From Aestuariibaculum marinum (GTDB lineage: Bacteria; Bacteroidota; Bacteroidia; Flavobacteriales; Flavobacteriaceae), in assembly GCF_014596975.1 (NCBI RefSeq), contig NZ_JACVXD010000001.1, positions 244,928 to 308,927 of the forward strand: a stretch of DNA of 64,000 nucleotides, given 5' to 3'. Below the pieces are notes generated by a model. That model was not told where the DNA came from. It made no database searches and saw only the letters and a program-made list of their open reading frames with translations. Both the position numbers and the translations under genes were made by a program. Numbering within the stretch: the stretch's first letter is position 1; each line of letters starts with the position of its first letter. Below, one piece after another: positions 43,210 to 51,134 of this stretch.

Positions 43210-44508
43210 ATGGTATCTAGTATTTTTAAAGATTACATCGTAAAGTATTTTAATAAACTTACGAAAGGAATTACCGAAAAGGTAAACGATAAAGAAGGTG
43301 AAATTCAGTACGAGCACAAGAAGTACTTGAAAAAAGAATTTTCAACCGACATGAAATGGCAATCATTATCAAGCAATACAAGTGTTGTTGCTGCTGATGT
43401 TGTTGCTTTAGATTCTGAATTACCACTTAAAAAACGTGGTTCTCATAGTTCTGCTGAAGGTGAAGTACCAAAATTAGGTATGAAGAAATCTTTAACAGAA
43501 AGTGCTTTACAAGCTCTTGAGAACCTTAAAGCAAGAGGTAACAAAGAAATGCAGTTAGTAAAGAAATTATTTTCTGATGCTGCTGATGGTGTGAAAGGTG
43601 TTTATGAGCGATTAGACATCATGTTTTTACAAGCGTTATCATCTGGAGTTACATTAATCAATGATGAAAACAACACTGGTGTTGGTATTCGTATTGATTT
43701 CGGTATTCCATCAGGAAATCAATTTGGTGTTACTACCAAATGGGATGATGCTAATGCTACTCCAATCACCGATATTGATAACGTCACAAGCAAAGCCAGG
43801 TCTAAAGGTCATTCACTTAAATATATTTGGATGGATGCAATCACATTCAATGCATTTAAAATGAATGCTCAAGTGAAGAGTGCTTTTGCCGGATTCCTTA
43901 AAGTAGATGCTAGTTATATCTTTAGACTTAAGAAAGAAGATATCATGAACTACTTAATGGATGAATATGGTTTAACCCTTATAGTTATTGACAAAGTAGT
44001 TCAGATTGAAAAAGGGGGGGCTAAAACAGCTGTAGAGCCTTGGACAACTGGTAATGTAACCTTCACAACAACTACAGATTTAGGTACCTTAACTTATGGT
44101 GAGTTAGCCGAAGTTAACCATCCTGTTAAAGATGTAGAGTACAGCACTGTCGATGACTTCATTTTAGTATCTCTGTATAGAACGAATGATCCATTGAAAG
44201 AGAATACAAGCGTTCAGGCTTTAGCTATTCCAGTGTTAGACAATGTAGAGTCTATTTACATCATGGATACTAATGAAGCGACTGCTGCTGAAGATACTCA
44301 GACGGAAGGTGATGCTAATTATGATTACAAAGGAACCAGCTATACCAAGCAATCTGTTGTAGATGGTATTAATGCTGCTCGTGCCGTAGACACTCAAATA
44401 GCTGCTGCAACTATCAACCAGCAAGACGCAACATTAGCTAAGAAAATTGATGCCCTTTCTGAGGAAGGTATCGCATTATTCGAGGCTGAATTAGTTCCAG
44501 CTGTATAA
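43210..44508 (+). CDS. Major capsid protein
   Basis: A 432-residue HK97-fold capsid candidate. It has the charged N-terminal segment, then NTGVGIRIDFGIPSGNQFGV and YGLTLIVIDKVVQIEKGGA, as seen in Bacteroidota siphophage capsids. The C-terminal 60 residues (YDYKGTSYTKQSVVDGINAA) form an extra helical part. Position and size support the call. Confidence 0.85.
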   Translation: MVSSIFKDYIVKYFNKLTKGITEKVNDKEGEIQYEHKKYLKKEFSTDMKWQSLSSNTSVVAADVVALDSELPLKKRGSHSSAEGEVPKLGMKKSLTESALQALENLKARGNKEMQLVKKLFSDAADGVKGVYERLDIMFLQALSSGVTLINDENNTGVGIRIDFGIPSGNQFGVTTKWDDANATPITDIDNVTSKARSKGHSLKYIWMDAITFNAFKMNAQVKSAFAGFLKVDASYIFRLKKEDIMNYLMDEYGLTLIVIDKVVQIEKGGAKTAVEPWTTGNVTFTTTTDLGTLTYGELAEVNHPVKDVEYSTVDDFILVSLYRTNDPLKENTSVQALAIPVLDNVESIYIMDTNEATAAEDTQTEGDANYDYKGTSYTKQSVVDGINAARAVDTQIAAATINQQDATLAKKIDALSEEGIALFEAELVPAV

Positions 44509-44840
44509 TGACCATAATTGAAGCAATACAAGCTAATCCTGTGTTCTCTGATTTATCAGTGAGCACAATCCAATATGCATTAGATAGCCGCTCTGTTGAT
44601 GGAGCGGCTACTTATGATTCAAGTTCTTTGAAAAATGTTGAATTAGTTTCAGCTGACATGTACTCAGATATGGCTTTACTTCCTGAATTTAAAGAAGGGC
44701 AGCTATCTATGAAATATGATTCTGAAGCGTTAAAAAAACGCGCTTTAAGTATCTATCTGAAGTATGATGATCCTAAAGCTGAAGAATTACAACCTAAGCC
44801 TATTAATGTAGGTGTAACAGACGCTAGTGATGTTGCGTAG
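44508..44840 (+). CDS. Head-tail connector, DUF6706-like
   Basis: A 110-residue helical protein (MTIIEAIQANPVFSDLSVST, KRALSIYLKYDDPKAEE). It overlaps the capsid stop by one base and precedes the other neck genes, so a head-completion adaptor is likely. Confidence 0.7.
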   Translation: MTIIEAIQANPVFSDLSVSTIQYALDSRSVDGAATYDSSSLKNVELVSADMYSDMALLPEFKEGQLSMKYDSEALKKRALSIYLKYDDPKAEELQPKPINVGVTDASDVA

Positions 44841-45111
44841 ATATCCACATACTGCTATTATTCGAGTGACAGTAGAAAACAATCCTGTTGATGGAATTAC
44901 AACAGTAACTCCATCCGATATCTCTATTAAAGGAAGGTATGAGCCGGCAGGACAAAATAAAGCTTTGGATTACTCAGCAAAGTTCTATTGTAAAAACGAA
45001 GATATAGCACCTTTTGAAGTAGATGGAAAGCCTTTTATATATGAAGGGAAAACGTTTAAAATAACTCAGTTATACCCATATCAAACACATTGTGAAATAT
45101 GGCTGGAGTAA
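44830..45111 (+). CDS. Head closure protein
   Basis: A 93-residue beta-rich protein. I use the ATG (MLRRYPHTAIIRVTVEN); a GTG is one codon upstream. It overlaps both neighbours. The pattern and place match small head-closure/stopper proteins. Confidence 0.7.
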   Translation: MLRRYPHTAIIRVTVENNPVDGITTVTPSDISIKGRYEPAGQNKALDYSAKFYCKNEDIAPFEVDGKPFIYEGKTFKITQLYPYQTHCEIWLE

Positions 45112-45530
45112 ACGGATTAACCCCTTTATTTAAAGGAAAGCAATTGCAAAACATCTTTGATCAATTTAAAAAACAAGTTGATGAAAAGACTTTGCAAACC
45201 CTACAGTATTTAGGAGAGCAGTTTGTTAACCAGGCGCGATTAACCGGAAATTATACGGACCGTACCGGAAACTTAAGAAGTTCTATTGGTTATATCATTT
45301 TACTTGATGGTAAAGTGATATTTAAAAACTTCTCAGGAAAACAAAATGGTAAGTCTAAAGCTCAGGAATTTGCAAATGAAGTAGCATTAAAATATCCTGA
45401 AGGTTATGTTTTAGTTGGTGTAGCCGGTATGGATTATGCCGCAGCTGTTGAAGCAAAAGGTTATGATGTAATAACTGGTTCAGCACCAGACAAAGATGAT
45501 TTAGGTTCTATTTTAAGAAGTGTATTTTAA
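45099..45530 (+). CDS. HK97 gp10-like neck protein
   Basis: A 143-residue protein with features of the HK97-gp10 family: FVNQARLTGNYTDRTGNLRS and VLVGVAGMDYAAAVEAKGYD. Such proteins join the head and tail. Overlaps the genes on both sides. Confidence 0.85.
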   Translation: MAGVNGLTPLFKGKQLQNIFDQFKKQVDEKTLQTLQYLGEQFVNQARLTGNYTDRTGNLRSSIGYIILLDGKVIFKNFSGKQNGKSKAQEFANEVALKYPEGYVLVGVAGMDYAAAVEAKGYDVITGSAPDKDDLGSILRSVF

Positions 45531-45916
45531 TGAAATCGACATTAGACATATTATCAGCCTTATTCAAATTGGTTAATGTTCCGGCAGTAACCAATGTTAT
45601 TACAGGTAAGGTTTATATAGGAACTCCTCCTGATACAAGTCAGTTAGAGGATATCGGTTTAAATACACTTACAAACCCTAAAGCATATTTACAAACTGGA
45701 TTTGCAAATCTAAATCTATTTACAAAAGAGGTAGAGTCAGGAAGAGCAGATCTGGCTAGGATTAAAGAACTCATCAATATCATTATGCCATTGGTTGAAG
45801 ACGCTGTTTCAGATGGTGTATTCTTTCAAATAGATGATGATAAAGGCAACTTTAAAGATGATGACAAGGATAGCATGTATTACTATAATTTAAGATTAAC
45901 ATTTCAAACTTTATAA
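45530..45916 (+). CDS. Tail completion/terminator protein
   Basis: A 128-residue alpha-beta protein before the tail tube gene. The order gp10-like, this gene, tube fits a tail terminator. It contains VPAVTNVITGKVYIGTPPDT and an acidic segment. No diagnostic motif. Confidence 0.7.
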   Translation: MKSTLDILSALFKLVNVPAVTNVITGKVYIGTPPDTSQLEDIGLNTLTNPKAYLQTGFANLNLFTKEVESGRADLARIKELINIIMPLVEDAVSDGVFFQIDDDKGNFKDDDKDSMYYYNLRLTFQTL

Positions 45917-45926
45917 TTAAACGAAA

Positions 45927-46454
45927 ATGGCAAATACAAATAACATTTTAGGTGTTTCAAGCTTCGAGTTAGGAGCACCAGGTGATGGTGTTATGGGTGT
46001 CTCTTTAACTAACTATCCTGATGTTGAGGTTGGGAGTGTTAATATAGAAGGCTCTCAGGCAAACGAGCAGACCATCCCAACAGAAAACAGTGATGCCTAT
46101 ATCACTATTAACGGTGAGGCTACACCTTCATCAGTAACAGCCAGACTGTATGGTGTTACACCGACTCAAATGGTAGAATTAGCAGGAGGTGAAGTAAACG
46201 GTACAGATGGACTGTGGGAAGCTCCAAAAACTATTCCTAATATCTATTTATCATTCCGAATGAAAGGACAACCAATCAACGGAAAAGTAGGTGTTTTAGA
46301 AATGGCTTATGCTAAAGTAACTGCACGTTTGCAAGGTACCGTGACTAAAAACGGATTACCAGCTGTGGATGTTACTTTAACAGCTAACACTCCAGTTTCA
46401 GCAGCTCAGGTTGAAGGACCACCATTAAGATTTGGTGTGGAAGACGCAGCTTAA
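45927..46454 (+). CDS. Major tail tube protein
   Basis: A 175-residue beta-rich protein (VSSFELGAPGDGVMGVSLTN, AYAKVTARLQGTVTKNGLPA) followed by a terminator. Its place just before the chaperones and tape measure is that of the tail tube in siphophages. A terminator after it is common since this product is needed in large amounts. Confidence 0.8.
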   Translation: MANTNNILGVSSFELGAPGDGVMGVSLTNYPDVEVGSVNIEGSQANEQTIPTENSDAYITINGEATPSSVTARLYGVTPTQMVELAGGEVNGTDGLWEAPKTIPNIYLSFRMKGQPINGKVGVLEMAYAKVTARLQGTVTKNGLPAVDVTLTANTPVSAAQVEGPPLRFGVEDAA

Positions 46455-46471
46455 TAACATATTAATTAATA

Positions 46472-46503
46472 AAAGCCTTCTTTATTAAAGAGGGCTTTTT
46501 TGT
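46472..46503 (+). terminator. Terminator after the tail tube gene
   Basis: AAAGCCTTCTTT, loop ATT, AAAGAGGGCTTTTTT: an imperfect stem with a T run. Likely partial, allowing some read-through to the lower-level tail genes. Confidence 0.8.
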
Positions 46504-46518
46504 CTAATACTTACAATT

Positions 46519-46785
46519 ATGAATACAACGAATTTCAAAGTTAAATTAACCAGAAAAGAAGTGCCGACTGTAGAATATGATTCTAAAGAAGGAGATGAAA
46601 TTAAAGTAGAGGAGAAGTCAGTTTCTTTGAATCTGAAGGGAGATACTTGTAAAGAGATCTTAAATGCTCGATTTGATGCTATTGAAGTTGTTATTGGTAA
46701 AAAGAAGCCAGTAATTAAGCAAACAAGAACCTTTACCAGATTACTTGATAACGGTGTAACCAAAATTAAAATAAACTTTATTTAA
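46519..46785 (+). CDS. Hypothetical tail-region protein
   Basis: An 88-residue charged beta-rich protein (VEYDSKEGDEIKVEEKSVSL). It lies between the tail tube and the chaperones. Function unknown; a minor tail accessory is possible. Confidence 0.65.
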   Translation: MNTTNFKVKLTRKEVPTVEYDSKEGDEIKVEEKSVSLNLKGDTCKEILNARFDAIEVVIGKKKPVIKQTRTFTRLLDNGVTKIKINFI

Positions 46786-46792
46786 TAGCTTT

Positions 46793-47260
46793 ATGGACAA
46801 TAAACAAAAGCTAATTCAATCGTTAATTGAGAAACCTTCTACCTATAGAATAGGAGTAGTTGATGGTTCCATGCTTCCTGAAGAATTAAAGGACCATAAG
46901 GAACTGGAGTTTATAGTGAGACCCCCAAGTCTAGAAGTGTTAGCCAAATGTGCTGAGCCTGTTTTAAGAATTCCTGATGAGGTTCGAGAATCCAAGGAAC
47001 TGAAACTTGATGAAGCTGTTAAATACATGAATGAAATGGCTGAGGTATTTGCAATTTTAGCTCATGGTAAAAGCTCTGAATATCCTTCCTGGTATATTCC
47101 ATTTATATTGAAAAATGTAACTGGAAAAGAGCTGTATATGTTGTTTTATGAAAGTGTCTTGAAATTACAGACAGATTTTTTTTTGAACTCTTTCCAGATT
47201 GTAGATCAGAACAATCCGATGATGATGACGAACCCAAGCGTTTTAACCCCTACCAATTAA
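46793..47260 (+). CDS. Tail assembly chaperone, gpG-like (zero-frame product)
   Basis: A 155-residue protein, largely helical. Its zero-frame end (LNSFQIVDQNNPMMMTNP) comes after a T9 run at 47176-47184. In the -1 frame the sequence stays open and coding-like for 83 more codons. This is the layout of the lambda gpG/gpGT pair, in which both products help the tape measure assemble with the tube. Confidence 0.85.
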   Translation: MDNKQKLIQSLIEKPSTYRIGVVDGSMLPEELKDHKELEFIVRPPSLEVLAKCAEPVLRIPDEVRESKELKLDEAVKYMNEMAEVFAILAHGKSSEYPSWYIPFILKNVTGKELYMLFYESVLKLQTDFFLNSFQIVDQNNPMMMTNPSVLTPTN

Positions 47261-47433
47261 TAGGAAGTATTTGTAACTATTATCATTTTTCTTTTGAATA
47301 TGTGTTTAGTGGGATATCCTTCCAAAAACTTATGTTATTATCAGCTTCAGTACCAAAGTTTAAATCGAAAGAGGAAAAGGAAAACAAGCCTAAAGATTTT
47401 ACTCAAATGATGATGTCAAAAATGAAATTATGA
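47182..47433 (+). CDS. -1 frameshift extension of the tail chaperone (gpT-like)
   Basis: After slippage at T TTT TTT (47176-47182) the reading continues FELFPDCRSEQSDDDDEPKR and on to a stop at 47431-47433. That stop overlaps the next ATG (ATGA), which supports use of this frame. The fusion would be 213 residues. There is no start codon of its own at a sensible place, and a hydrophobic and charged end (FKSKEEKENKPKDFTQMMMS) fits a chaperone extension. Confidence 0.85.
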   Translation, partial: FELFPDCRSEQSDDDDEPKRFNPYQLIGSICNYYHFSFEYVFSGISFQKLMLLSASVPKFKSKEEKENKPKDFTQMMMSKMKL

Positions 47434-47999
47434 GAAAGCATTTTGAAACTGTTTATAAAAGGCTTATTGAAGCCAATCTATCTGAAAATACCTTATGTAA
47501 GGAGTTTTGGATGAAGATTAAAAAATTACACGCCAATTTCAATGAAGAGGATTGCTGGTCTTTACTTGTCGAAAATATTGAATGGTGCATTAATACAGGT
47601 ACTATGACCACTGAAGATTTAATTAAATGGTTCACTCCAGATCAGTTAAACGCTCATGGTATTTATATATCCGGAAACATTAAAATCAATTCAGGTTTTG
47701 CCATAGGAATTGGTGACGTTTGTATTGAAGCTGTTGGCCATAGTAAGGTCATTCTTTTTGATACTGCCATTTGCAAAGCCTTTGATACTTCATTTGTAAA
47801 AGGGTTTCATGAAAGCTCGATGGAAATAAATAACTGCGTTGGTGAAGCTTTTAATTTCTGCAACGTGATTGCTAAAGACTTCTCAAAAATTGAAGCCTGG
47901 GATGATGCTACTGTAGAAGCTCAAACTTACACCTGTGTGATGGCTCATGATCGTGCTCAAGTTGAGAATTCATATCATTCGCATACTCTAGTTGTTTGA
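47430..47999 (+). CDS. Hypothetical protein with beta-helix-like C-terminus
   Basis: A 189-residue protein. The first half is helical. From about residue 85 short repeating strands appear (INSGFAIGIGDVCIEAVGHS, KIEAWDDATVEAQTYTCVMA), as in small right-handed beta-helix or pentapeptide-like folds. It is coupled to the chaperone extension and comes before the reverse-strand cassette. Function unknown. Confidence 0.7.
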   Translation: MRKHFETVYKRLIEANLSENTLCKEFWMKIKKLHANFNEEDCWSLLVENIEWCINTGTMTTEDLIKWFTPDQLNAHGIYISGNIKINSGFAIGIGDVCIEAVGHSKVILFDTAICKAFDTSFVKGFHESSMEINNCVGEAFNFCNVIAKDFSKIEAWDDATVEAQTYTCVMAHDRAQVENSYHSHTLVV

Positions 48000-48070
48000 T
48001 GATTATTTATGTTTTTTTATCTCATTATAAAAGAAATATTTTTATGTTTACAAGCGATTATAAAAACTAA

Positions 48071-48727
48071 ATGAGAAAAGTAAACATCATATATTTATGT
48101 CTTTTGATTTTAAATATATCATCATGTTCGTATAGCAATTATCAGAAATCCGTAGTTTCTGAACACAGAAAAACTCTTGAAGAAAAAGAAGTAAATTTTT
48201 TTTCCTATAAAGACTTCAATTATATTCCAATAAAAGAAAAATATAGTTTTAAGATAAATGGAGAAGACAAGACTTTTAATTTTGAAGAAGGAAAAAGTTA
48301 TTTCAAAGCGTTTAAGATAAATCCTCAAACAGGAAACTATTTACTTGTTGTTAAATCAAGAGCATATGGAGGCCAAAATATAGTATTTAAAAAGCCAACC
48401 TTATTGATGCCTAAAATCATTTTACTTGATAAAAACAAAGATGTATTAGCATTAGATTCAGAATTAATTTCTTCAACATTTTCAAGTGAATATAACCTGT
48501 CACGTTCATATTTAATTAATATGGAATTAGGACCCTTAGTGGAATATGTAGTTGTTTATACTGATCCATCTTTTGCTGGGAAAATTATTGACAATCCTCA
48601 AAGAATGAACGCTTATTATGCAGGAAATGGTATGGTCGGGTTTTCAACCGTACCTGGAACTCCAAAGGCTTTAAGTATTGAAGGTAATATGGTAATCAAA
48701 ATTAAACAACCAAATTTCTTGAAATAA
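48071..48727 (+). CDS. Prophage lipoprotein, possibly MalM-like
   Basis: A 218-residue protein with a lipoprotein signal (MRKVNIIYLCLLILNISSC, Cys19 then Ser). The mature part has GNYLLVVKSRAYGGQNIVF and PKIILLDKNKDVLALDSEL, which resemble the MalM family of periplasmic or lipid-anchored proteins. That match is weak. It lies in the tail gene region, so it looks like a moron gene that changes the lysogen surface. Confidence 0.7.
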   Translation: MRKVNIIYLCLLILNISSCSYSNYQKSVVSEHRKTLEEKEVNFFSYKDFNYIPIKEKYSFKINGEDKTFNFEEGKSYFKAFKINPQTGNYLLVVKSRAYGGQNIVFKKPTLLMPKIILLDKNKDVLALDSELISSTFSSEYNLSRSYLINMELGPLVEYVVVYTDPSFAGKIIDNPQRMNAYYAGNGMVGFSTVPGTPKALSIEGNMVIKIKQPNFLK

Positions 48728-48784
48728 AACAATTACCAACAAAGGTAGACCTTGCGCAAACTTATATTTTTTTAAATCAATTAG

Positions 48785-48811
48785 AAACTCTTCAGTAAAT
48801 GGAGAGTTTTT
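48785..48811. terminator. Terminator between convergent genes
   Basis: AACTCT, an 11-base loop, AGAGTT and a T run, with As before the stem. It lies between the lipoprotein gene and the reverse-strand cassette and could work both ways. The stem is short. Confidence 0.5.
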
Positions 48812-49019
48812 ATGTAATACCAAGTTTGGTAATTATTATTTCCAAGTCTATAAGGAATAAAGCAAATTTAGCATCAAACATAGAATCTGTATTTCCTTCA
48901 ATTAAAACGGTAAACATATCATTTGAGGTAGGTATCGAAACCTCAATATCTCCATTGGGATGAACCTTGTATAACTCATCAGAAGGCAAATTGGAGTTAA
49001 TAATTGTGTAATCAGTCAT
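48810..49019 (-). CDS. Small hypothetical protein
   Basis: A 69-residue protein, acidic and beta-rich (LYKVHPNGDIEVSIPTSNDM). The last gene of the reverse-strand cassette; overlaps the membrane protein stop by eight bases. Function unknown. Confidence 0.6.
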   Translation of the reverse strand: MTDYTIINSNLPSDELYKVHPNGDIEVSIPTSNDMFTVLIEGNTDSMFDAKFALFLIDLEIIITKLGIT

Positions 49020-49464
49020 CCGTTGCTTTTTTTGTTTTTTTCGGCTTAATATAAGGCGATATAAGTGAGACTAAAAACCAAATAATAATTGGGGCAAAGA
49101 ATATTACTATGTATGAGTATAAGTATAACCAATGATTGAATAAAAAACCGAAAGAATAGACGATAAATAGAAGGAGGGATTTCCAAAGGAAAACGAATAA
49201 TGAAGCCATAGACACTAATGCGCTAGTTCCATATTTATGTATTTTATCTAAAGGAGTAAGGTGAAAAAAATTCCAGTATGTTATTAAACCAGATAATACA
49301 GAAAGGGTAATACAAAGAATAATTTTTATTACAATATCACTTGATTCATAGAAAGAATAATTCAATAAATAAAATGAAATGTACCAAAGAGGGGCTGATG
49401 CAGCTGAAATTGCGATGCCTTTAAGAAAATCATGTGATTCGGAAATATCTTTTAATAATGACAT
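49012..49464 (-). CDS. Hypothetical membrane protein
   Basis: A 150-residue protein with about four membrane helices (SAAPLWYISFYLLNYSF, IILCITLSVLSGLITYW, LFVFLWKSLLLFIVYSF, YIVIFFAPIIIWFLVSL) and a basic C-terminal tail. It belongs to the cassette with the Schlafen-like gene. A membrane effector is possible. Confidence 0.65.
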   Translation of the reverse strand: MSLLKDISESHDFLKGIAISAASAPLWYISFYLLNYSFYESSDIVIKIILCITLSVLSGLITYWNFFHLTPLDKIHKYGTSALVSMASLFVFLWKSLLLFIVYSFGFLFNHWLYLYSYIVIFFAPIIIWFLVSLISPYIKPKKTKKATDD

Positions 49465-49477
49465 TTGGTTAATTCAG

Positions 49478-50386
49478 TTAATTATTATAGAATAAATTTT
49501 TTAAATCAAATTCATGAATATCCTCTCCATTGCTATAAAGAAGCTGTATTTTAAGTTTTGCGTAGCTTAAAATATCTTGAAGTTTATGCTTAGATACTCC
49601 TATTTTGAAAGTACCAATAGTTAAAACTTCTCCAGGAAAAATTGGAGTTAGAGAATGAAATGATACCGATGAAGTTTCTGTGTCGACTATACTATGGTTG
49701 AAGTTTTTTTGTTTGCTTAATGGATCTATATGAAATATATAATCTCTGAAATTTAAATATATTATTAATTTATAGTTAGTTTCAATTGCATTTCCGATAT
49801 TTTTGACTTGAAATGTCATTTCTTTAAATACGTCTTCTTCATCTTCAATTTGAAATCCTAGTTTGGTGATTATATTATCAAATTCAAGTTTTGTATTGGA
49901 AGTTCTATTATATAAATCTCTAATTTCATATTCTTCCATCTGAACAGATTCAAAATTATATCTTTTGTAAAATCTTTTATCAGAAGTCATATGAGGACAT
50001 AAGATACTCACCGGGATTCTAATTACATAAATTGATTCTTTGATGTTACCATTAATTCTTATAGGAATTATTTTAACACTCTCAATTTTTCTTTGAATTC
50101 TAGTTTGAATAATTTGTTCTAGCCATTCTTTAGTAAATTCATTTCCATCAATTGGAGATATTTTTGAAGCCTTATGGTTTTCCTCTTCTATACCATATAT
50201 TATATATCCTCCATCAGAATTAGCAAATGCTGATACATCCTTTGCAATTTCTAATTTTTTTTTATCGTTTTTGGAAAGTGAACCAGATGCTTTGAAATCA
50301 AGATGAACAGATTCTTCTATACCATTTTCAATTAGTGAATTAATATCATCAATTGTCAAGTTATCTTTATCTAAAAAATCAATCAT
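49478..50386 (-). CDS. Schlafen/AlbA_2-domain protein
   Basis: A 302-residue protein. Residues about 20-140 form an AlbA_2 (Schlafen-like) domain: ESVHLDFKASGSLSKNDKKK, then AKDVSAFANSDGGYIIYGIE and KRYNFESVQMEEYEIRDLY. The C-terminal 140 residues are beta-rich and unknown. Such domains occur in transcription regulators and in several anti-phage and stress nucleases. The place within a phage cassette suggests defence of the lysogen; inference only. Confidence 0.8.
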   Translation of the reverse strand: MIDFLDKDNLTIDDINSLIENGIEESVHLDFKASGSLSKNDKKKLEIAKDVSAFANSDGGYIIYGIEEENHKASKISPIDGNEFTKEWLEQIIQTRIQRKIESVKIIPIRINGNIKESIYVIRIPVSILCPHMTSDKRFYKRYNFESVQMEEYEIRDLYNRTSNTKLEFDNIITKLGFQIEDEEDVFKEMTFQVKNIGNAIETNYKLIIYLNFRDYIFHIDPLSKQKNFNHSIVDTETSSVSFHSLTPIFPGEVLTIGTFKIGVSKHKLQDILSYAKLKIQLLYSNGEDIHEFDLKNLFYNN

Positions 50387-50389
50387 AAA

Positions 50390-50572
50390 TTAAACACAAT
50401 GATTATCCGATAAAACCTTATTTATCTTTTTTCTAACATCTGAATTATTAAGGTAACTCCTCATAAGAAGGTATAAATCCATTTCTCCATTAGATCCGCT
50501 TTTTATATCTAATTCATCAGTAAGGTTTACAACAGCTTTGTTGATTTTGTTGGTATCAAAAGGTCCGTTCAT
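50390..50572 (-). CDS. Small hypothetical protein
   Basis: A 60-residue helical protein (DTNKINKAVVNLTDELDIKS). It ends three bases before the Schlafen-like gene starts, so the two may work together. No family recognised. Confidence 0.6.
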   Translation of the reverse strand: MNGPFDTNKINKAVVNLTDELDIKSGSNGEMDLYLLMRSYLNNSDVRKKINKVLSDNHCV

Positions 50573-50581
50573 AATATAATT

Positions 50582-51049
50582 TTATTCGAAATAAACTATA
50601 TCTCCAATATTATATCGATCTACAAAATCATAGAGTCTTTTATCCTCAAGTACCAGGCTAAAGGACCTGTGTTCACCTTGGAAGAAAAAGCGGTTATGTT
50701 CGCGTTTGTGATATAAGAAAGGGGATGAGTTATTATTGGTTAGTAAAGTTCTAAAGTTAATTGGATCTAGTTGTTCCAGAACATCAGCATAAAAGGTTCT
50801 TCGTCTTTGTTCCATGAAAAGCATGAATCTATACGGATCAACCTTATTGCCATCATAATATGCTCTGGTGTTGCTCCATGATAATACATTCAGCCTGAAT
50901 AACGGGAAGAATTTCTCATAGGCCTTCATTTCTTCATTGGTTGTTAGCTCAATTTTTTCTCCATCATATTCACCACCAAGCAATAACGCGAGGTCAACAG
51001 CTTTGTCGAAGTTTTTTGAACGGCTTTTACCAATAATGAGTTTAAACAT
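50582..51049 (-). CDS. Hypothetical reverse-strand protein
   Basis: A 155-residue alpha-beta protein (SRSKNFDKAVDLALLLGGEY; MEQRRRTFYADVLEQLDPIN). The first gene of the reverse-strand cassette next to the tape measure gene. No motif recognised. Confidence 0.6.
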   Translation of the reverse strand: MFKLIIGKSRSKNFDKAVDLALLLGGEYDGEKIELTTNEEMKAYEKFFPLFRLNVLSWSNTRAYYDGNKVDPYRFMLFMEQRRRTFYADVLEQLDPINFRTLLTNNNSSPFLYHKREHNRFFFQGEHRSFSLVLEDKRLYDFVDRYNIGDIVYFE

Positions 51050-51134
51050 AATCGATGGAAACTACTGAAACAGAACTCTAAAATACTTCAATAAACGCTT
51101 TCGCACAAATACTTTTAATGATAAATCAATTATC

